Positions 61,250 to 64,000 of a stretch of 64,000 nucleotides of DNA are shown one piece after another (position 1 is the stretch's first letter; each line of letters opens with the position of its first letter). Origin of the DNA: Streptomyces sindenensis (GTDB lineage Bacteria > Actinomycetota > Actinomycetes > Streptomycetales > Streptomycetaceae). The notes beneath the pieces are model-generated. The model was not told where the DNA came from. It saw only the letters and a list, made by a program, of their open reading frames with translations, and did no database searches. The DNA is taken from positions 1 through 64,000 of the forward strand of contig NZ_BMSG01000016.1 of the NCBI RefSeq assembly GCF_014649035.1, read 5' to 3'. The position numbers and the translations under genes are program-made.

Positions 61250-61261
61250 TCGACCGGTCGA
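61250..61261. promoter_or_regulatory. 12-bp palindrome upstream of the antiporter gene
   Basis: TCGACCGGTCGA is a perfect 12-bp palindrome in the divergent gap between the HD gene and the antiporter. The core TCGACCGGTC recurs at 59386-59395 upstream of the acyltransferase. It may be an operator; the regulator is unknown. Confidence 0.3.
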
Positions 61262-61413
61262 AGCGGACGAAAACCGGCAAGGCGACGGATCCATAGTTGC
61301 AACGTCAATCGTTCGGTAAACTAATTACTGATGGATCCTTGATGCCCCCTTGACCGATTCTTGACCGACCCTGAAGGACCAGGCTCATCGGACACGCAGA
61401 CACCCTCCTCGCC

Positions 61414-62598
61414 ATGGGCGGCGCCTTCCTGGCCGCTGCCGTCCTCGCCCGCCTCGGCGGCCGTATCGGGCTGCCGACGATTCCCCTGTTCATCCTGGCC
61501 GGAATCCTCCTCGGCCCGCACACCCCCGGATACACGCTCCTCTCGAACCCGCACGACCTGGAGATGCTCTCCGCGCTGGGACTCGTCCTCCTGCTCTTCT
61601 ACCTGGGGCTCGAGTTCCACATGGACGACCTGAAGACGGGCGGCCGCAAGATGGCCATCGCGGGCGGGACGTATCTCGTCCTGAACGTCGGCGCCGGTCT
61701 GATATTCGGCTTCGCGCTGGGCTGGGGCACCTCGGAGGCGCTGGTCCTCGCCGGTGTCCTCGGTATCTCCTCGTCCGCGATCGTCACCAAGATCCTGGTG
61801 GACCTGGGGCGCATCGGTAATCCGGAGACCCGTCCGATCCTCGGCATCATCGTCGTCGAGGACATCTTCCTCGCCCTGTATCTCGCCGCGCTCCAGCCGA
61901 TCCTGTCCGGTGCGGACAGCCTCTCGGCCGCGCTGACCGACGGCGGCAAGGCCTTCGGCTTCCTGCTGCTGCTCGCGCTGGCGGCCCGGTTCGGTACGAA
62001 GCTCATCGGCAAGCTCATGAACACCAAGGACGACGAGCTCCTCGTCATCTCGTTCCTGGGTGTGGCCGTATTCATCGCCGGTGTCTCGGAGATGTTCGGC
62101 GTCGCCGACGCGATCGGCGCGTTCATGGTCGGCCTGATGCTCGGCTCCACCTCCTCGGGCGACCGCATCCTCAAGCTGGTGCACCCGCTGCGGGACGCCT
62201 TCGGCGCCATCTTCTTCTTCGCCTTCGGACTCTCCATCGACCCGGGTGACCTGCCGAGCGTGCTGTGGCCCGTGGTGGCGGCCGTGCTGCTGACGCTCGC
62301 CATGAACATCGCGGCCGGCCTCGCGGCGGCCAGGGTCTACTCCTTCGGCGCGCAGGCCACGTCCAACATCGCCACCACACTGGTCGCCCGCGGTGAGTTC
62401 GCGCTCATCCTGGCCACGATGGCGGCGGCCGCCGGACTGGACGAGCGGCTCTCGCCGTTCATCGCCGGTTACGTCCTCCTGCTCGCCGTCCTCGCCCCGC
62501 TGGCCGCCGGACGCTCGCACTGGCTGGCCCGCATCCTGCCGGGCGGCCGCGAGAAGGACGGCCACCAGGACCAGGACCAGGTCCCGGTGTCGGTCTGA
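61414..62598 (+). CDS. cation/proton antiporter, KefB/CPA2 type
   Basis: A 394-residue membrane protein of the monovalent cation:proton antiporter-2 family, with about 12 helices, the GLPTIPLFILAGILLGP start region and TLVARGEFALILA near the end. There is no RCK/TrkA-N domain, so it may rely on another regulator or none. ATG 61414 has no ribosome site; the in-frame sequence back to 61381 encodes RTRLIGHADTLLA, which resembles the missing first segment and follows GAAGGA. A non-standard start at 61384 or 61387 is possible. Confidence 0.82.
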   Translation: MGGAFLAAAVLARLGGRIGLPTIPLFILAGILLGPHTPGYTLLSNPHDLEMLSALGLVLLLFYLGLEFHMDDLKTGGRKMAIAGGTYLVLNVGAGLIFGFALGWGTSEALVLAGVLGISSSAIVTKILVDLGRIGNPETRPILGIIVVEDIFLALYLAALQPILSGADSLSAALTDGGKAFGFLLLLALAARFGTKLIGKLMNTKDDELLVISFLGVAVFIAGVSEMFGVADAIGAFMVGLMLGSTSSGDRILKLVHPLRDAFGAIFFFAFGLSIDPGDLPSVLWPVVAAVLLTLAMNIAAGLAAARVYSFGAQATSNIATTLVARGEFALILATMAAAAGLDERLSPFIAGYVLLLAVLAPLAAGRSHWLARILPGGREKDGHQDQDQVPVSV

Positions 62599-62624
62599 CC
62601 GGTACCTGCGGAGCACCACCGGAC

Positions 62625-62676
62625 GGCGGAGAGGCGCCCGACCCCCGGCACTCCGGGCGACGGGCGCCTCTCCGCC
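62625..62676. terminator. bidirectional terminator
   Basis: GGCGGAGAGGCGCCCG at 62625-62640 is complementary to CGGGCGCCTCTCCGCC at 62661-62676, loop 20 bases. It lies between the stops of the antiporter gene (62598) and the phosphatase gene (62718). Confidence 0.85.
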
Positions 62677-62717
62677 TTCCGCGGTCCACCCGGCCCCTGG
62701 GGGTGCCGGAGGCCGCC

Positions 62718-63881
62718 TCAGGCCCGGCGGGAGAGCAGCAGCAGCGCCCGGTCGTCGTTGACGTCCTTGGCGCAGGCCTCGATCAGATGCCAGGCCGCGC
62801 CCTCGAAGCCGGTGGAGACATAGCGGTCGGCCTCGCCGGTCAGCCGGTCGATGCCCTCGGCGATGTCCCGGTCCGAGGCCTCCACCAGACCGTCGGTGAA
62901 GAGCATCAGGACGTCGCCGGGCGCGAGCGAGCCCTTGACCGCGTCGAACTCGGCCCCGTCGTAGACGCCGAGCAGGGGCCCCTCCCCCGACTTCTCCTCC
63001 CACTGGCCGCTGCCCGCGTGCAGTTGGAGGGCGGGCGGATGGCCCGCCGAGTAGATCTCGTAGTCGCCCGAATCCAGGTCCAGGACCAGGTGGATGGAGG
63101 TGGCGAACCCCTCGTCCCAGTCCTGGCGCAGGAGATAGCCGTTGGCCGCGGGCAGGAAGGCGTGCGGGGGCAGGGAGCCGAGCAGCCCGCCGAAGGCGCC
63201 GGACAGCAGCAGCGCTCGGGAACCCGCGTCCATGCCCTTGCCGGAGACGTCGGTCAGAACGGCTTCCAGGGTGCGGCCCCCGTGGGTGCGGGCCGCGACG
63301 ACGAAGTCCCCGGAGAACGACTGGCCGCCGGCCGGGCGCAGGGCCATCTCGCGGTGCCAGCCCTGGGGCAGCCGGGGCAGGGAGCTCTGGACCCGGATGC
63401 GTTCGCGCAGGTCGAAGAGCATCGTGCCGCCGCGCCGCCAGGGCACGCCGACCCGGGCCCGGAACTGGGCGAGGATCAGCCCGAAGAACCCGCAGGCGGC
63501 GACCACGAGCACGGTGCCCGGGGTGACCCGGGCGGGGCCGTCCAGATAGGGGCCGAGGGTGAGCGCCTCGACGATCAGCGCGCCGGCGGCCGTCGCGTAC
63601 AGGCCCAGCAGGCTGGAGGGGCGCAGCAGGAGGCCGCCCGCCACGATGGGCAGGGCGAGGGCGGCCGGGTCGACCCAGATCGGGCTGACGACGGTGGCCA
63701 CGGTGATGGCCGGGATCGTCAGCAGCAGACCGGCCAGGGCGATCCAGTCGGAGCCGTCGCCGCGGAAGTAGTCGACCCCGGATTTGCGCAGCCCGATACG
63801 GGCCCGGTGCATCTTTCTGCGCCACCGGGCCCAGAAGTCGTCTGTTCCTCCGCTACGGGCCACTGCCGGGACCTTATCCAC
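62718..63881 (-). CDS. SpoIIE-type PP2C protein phosphatase
   Basis: A 387-residue membrane protein. Several hydrophobic helices lie near residues 45-145 (for example WIALAGLLLTIPAITVATVV), followed by a PP2C/SpoIIE phosphatase domain with FSGDFV, LTDVSGKGMDA and LMLFTDGLVEASD, which carry the metal-binding aspartates. Streptomyces has many such enzymes that dephosphorylate anti-sigma factor antagonists. GTG 63881 follows GGAGG at good spacing. The partner kinase or antagonist is not in the window. Confidence 0.87.
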   Translation of the reverse strand: MDKVPAVARSGGTDDFWARWRRKMHRARIGLRKSGVDYFRGDGSDWIALAGLLLTIPAITVATVVSPIWVDPAALALPIVAGGLLLRPSSLLGLYATAAGALIVEALTLGPYLDGPARVTPGTVLVVAACGFFGLILAQFRARVGVPWRRGGTMLFDLRERIRVQSSLPRLPQGWHREMALRPAGGQSFSGDFVVAARTHGGRTLEAVLTDVSGKGMDAGSRALLLSGAFGGLLGSLPPHAFLPAANGYLLRQDWDEGFATSIHLVLDLDSGDYEIYSAGHPPALQLHAGSGQWEEKSGEGPLLGVYDGAEFDAVKGSLAPGDVLMLFTDGLVEASDRDIAEGIDRLTGEADRYVSTGFEGAAWHLIEACAKDVNDDRALLLLSRRA

Positions 63882-64000
63882 CCGGACGCCTCCGGTGCAG
63901 GGGGACCCCGGTGACAATGCGCTCGAAATGGGGTCGTCCGCGCGTTCCCGCCGGTCTTCTTCGGGCGGTTTTCAGCCTTTTCCGCCGTCGGAGGGGCGGG
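63882..64000. other. window end, no gene seen
   Basis: The last 119 bp are upstream of the phosphatase gene. They hold GC-rich sequence and a short TTTTCAGCCTTTTCC stretch; nothing can be annotated without the adjacent DNA. Confidence 0.3.

Overview
The window is chromosomal DNA from a high-GC actinomycete, almost certainly a Streptomyces. The evidence is very GC-rich codon third positions, frequent GTG starts, duplicated clpP1/clpP2, an mre cluster with its own RodA/PBP2 pair, RNase E/G with long disordered arms, and a gene order I recognise as the conserved Streptomyces core around proA-proB-obg-rpmA-rplU-rne-mreBCD-ndk-folC-valS-clpX-clpP-tig. Nearly all genes lie on the minus strand. Many plus-strand open frames are GC-bias shadows and are not annotated.

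Region by region. 1-2100: the right end of an IS5-like insertion sequence that truncates a small zinc-ribbon gene, a second zinc-ribbon protein, tRNA-Ala, a histidine phosphatase coupled to rsfS, and a 169-bp MITE-like element just upstream of rsfS. 2129-8155: an LCP/LytR_C membrane protein, nadD, two small membrane proteins, an M48 metalloprotease, and two single-span membrane proteins that share an N-terminal motif. 8254-11415: proline biosynthesis (proA, an unknown gene, proB). 11613-19861: a wall teichoic acid locus with two CDP-polyol phosphotransferase-like proteins, a GT2 glycosyltransferase and a fused cytidylyltransferase/SDR that resembles bifunctional CDP-ribitol synthases. 20158-22344: obg, rpmA, rplU.

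22644-29932 holds a second glycan cassette between rplU and rne: an acetyltransferase converging on a tightly coupled five-gene operon (aminotransferase, oxidoreductase, GT4, GT2, nucleotide-sugar dehydrogenase). The enzyme set matches the pathway to UDP-2,3-diacetamido-2,3-dideoxy-glucuronic acid, so a diacetamido-uronic acid-containing wall polymer is a reasonable inference. The 2-epimerase needed for the manno isomer is not in the window. 30268-38825: RNase E/G, then a TIGR03936-like gene, an unusual repeat-containing membrane protein and a B12-type radical SAM gene. 38878-46872: CYTH-CHAD protein, RodA/FtsW, class B PBP, mreD, mreC, mreB (cell shape and wall growth). 47161-58130: ndk, a DUF4233-like membrane protein, folC, valS, a Pro/Gln-rich membrane protein, clpX, clpP2, clpP1 (with a ClgR-type box upstream) and tig. 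58281-64000: tRNA-Pro, tRNA-Gly, a small membrane protein, an acyltransferase-3, a SpoT-like HD protein, a KefB-type antiporter and a SpoIIE-type phosphatase.

The common theme is the cell envelope: lateral-wall machinery (MreBCD, RodA, PBP2), precursor and polymer synthesis (two glycan loci, an LCP-like protein), and protein quality control (ClpXP, trigger factor, M48 protease), interleaved with ribosomal and tRNA functions. Strong GC-rich hairpins between transcription units mark probable operon ends. Functions come from recognition of motifs and gene order; no database search was run.
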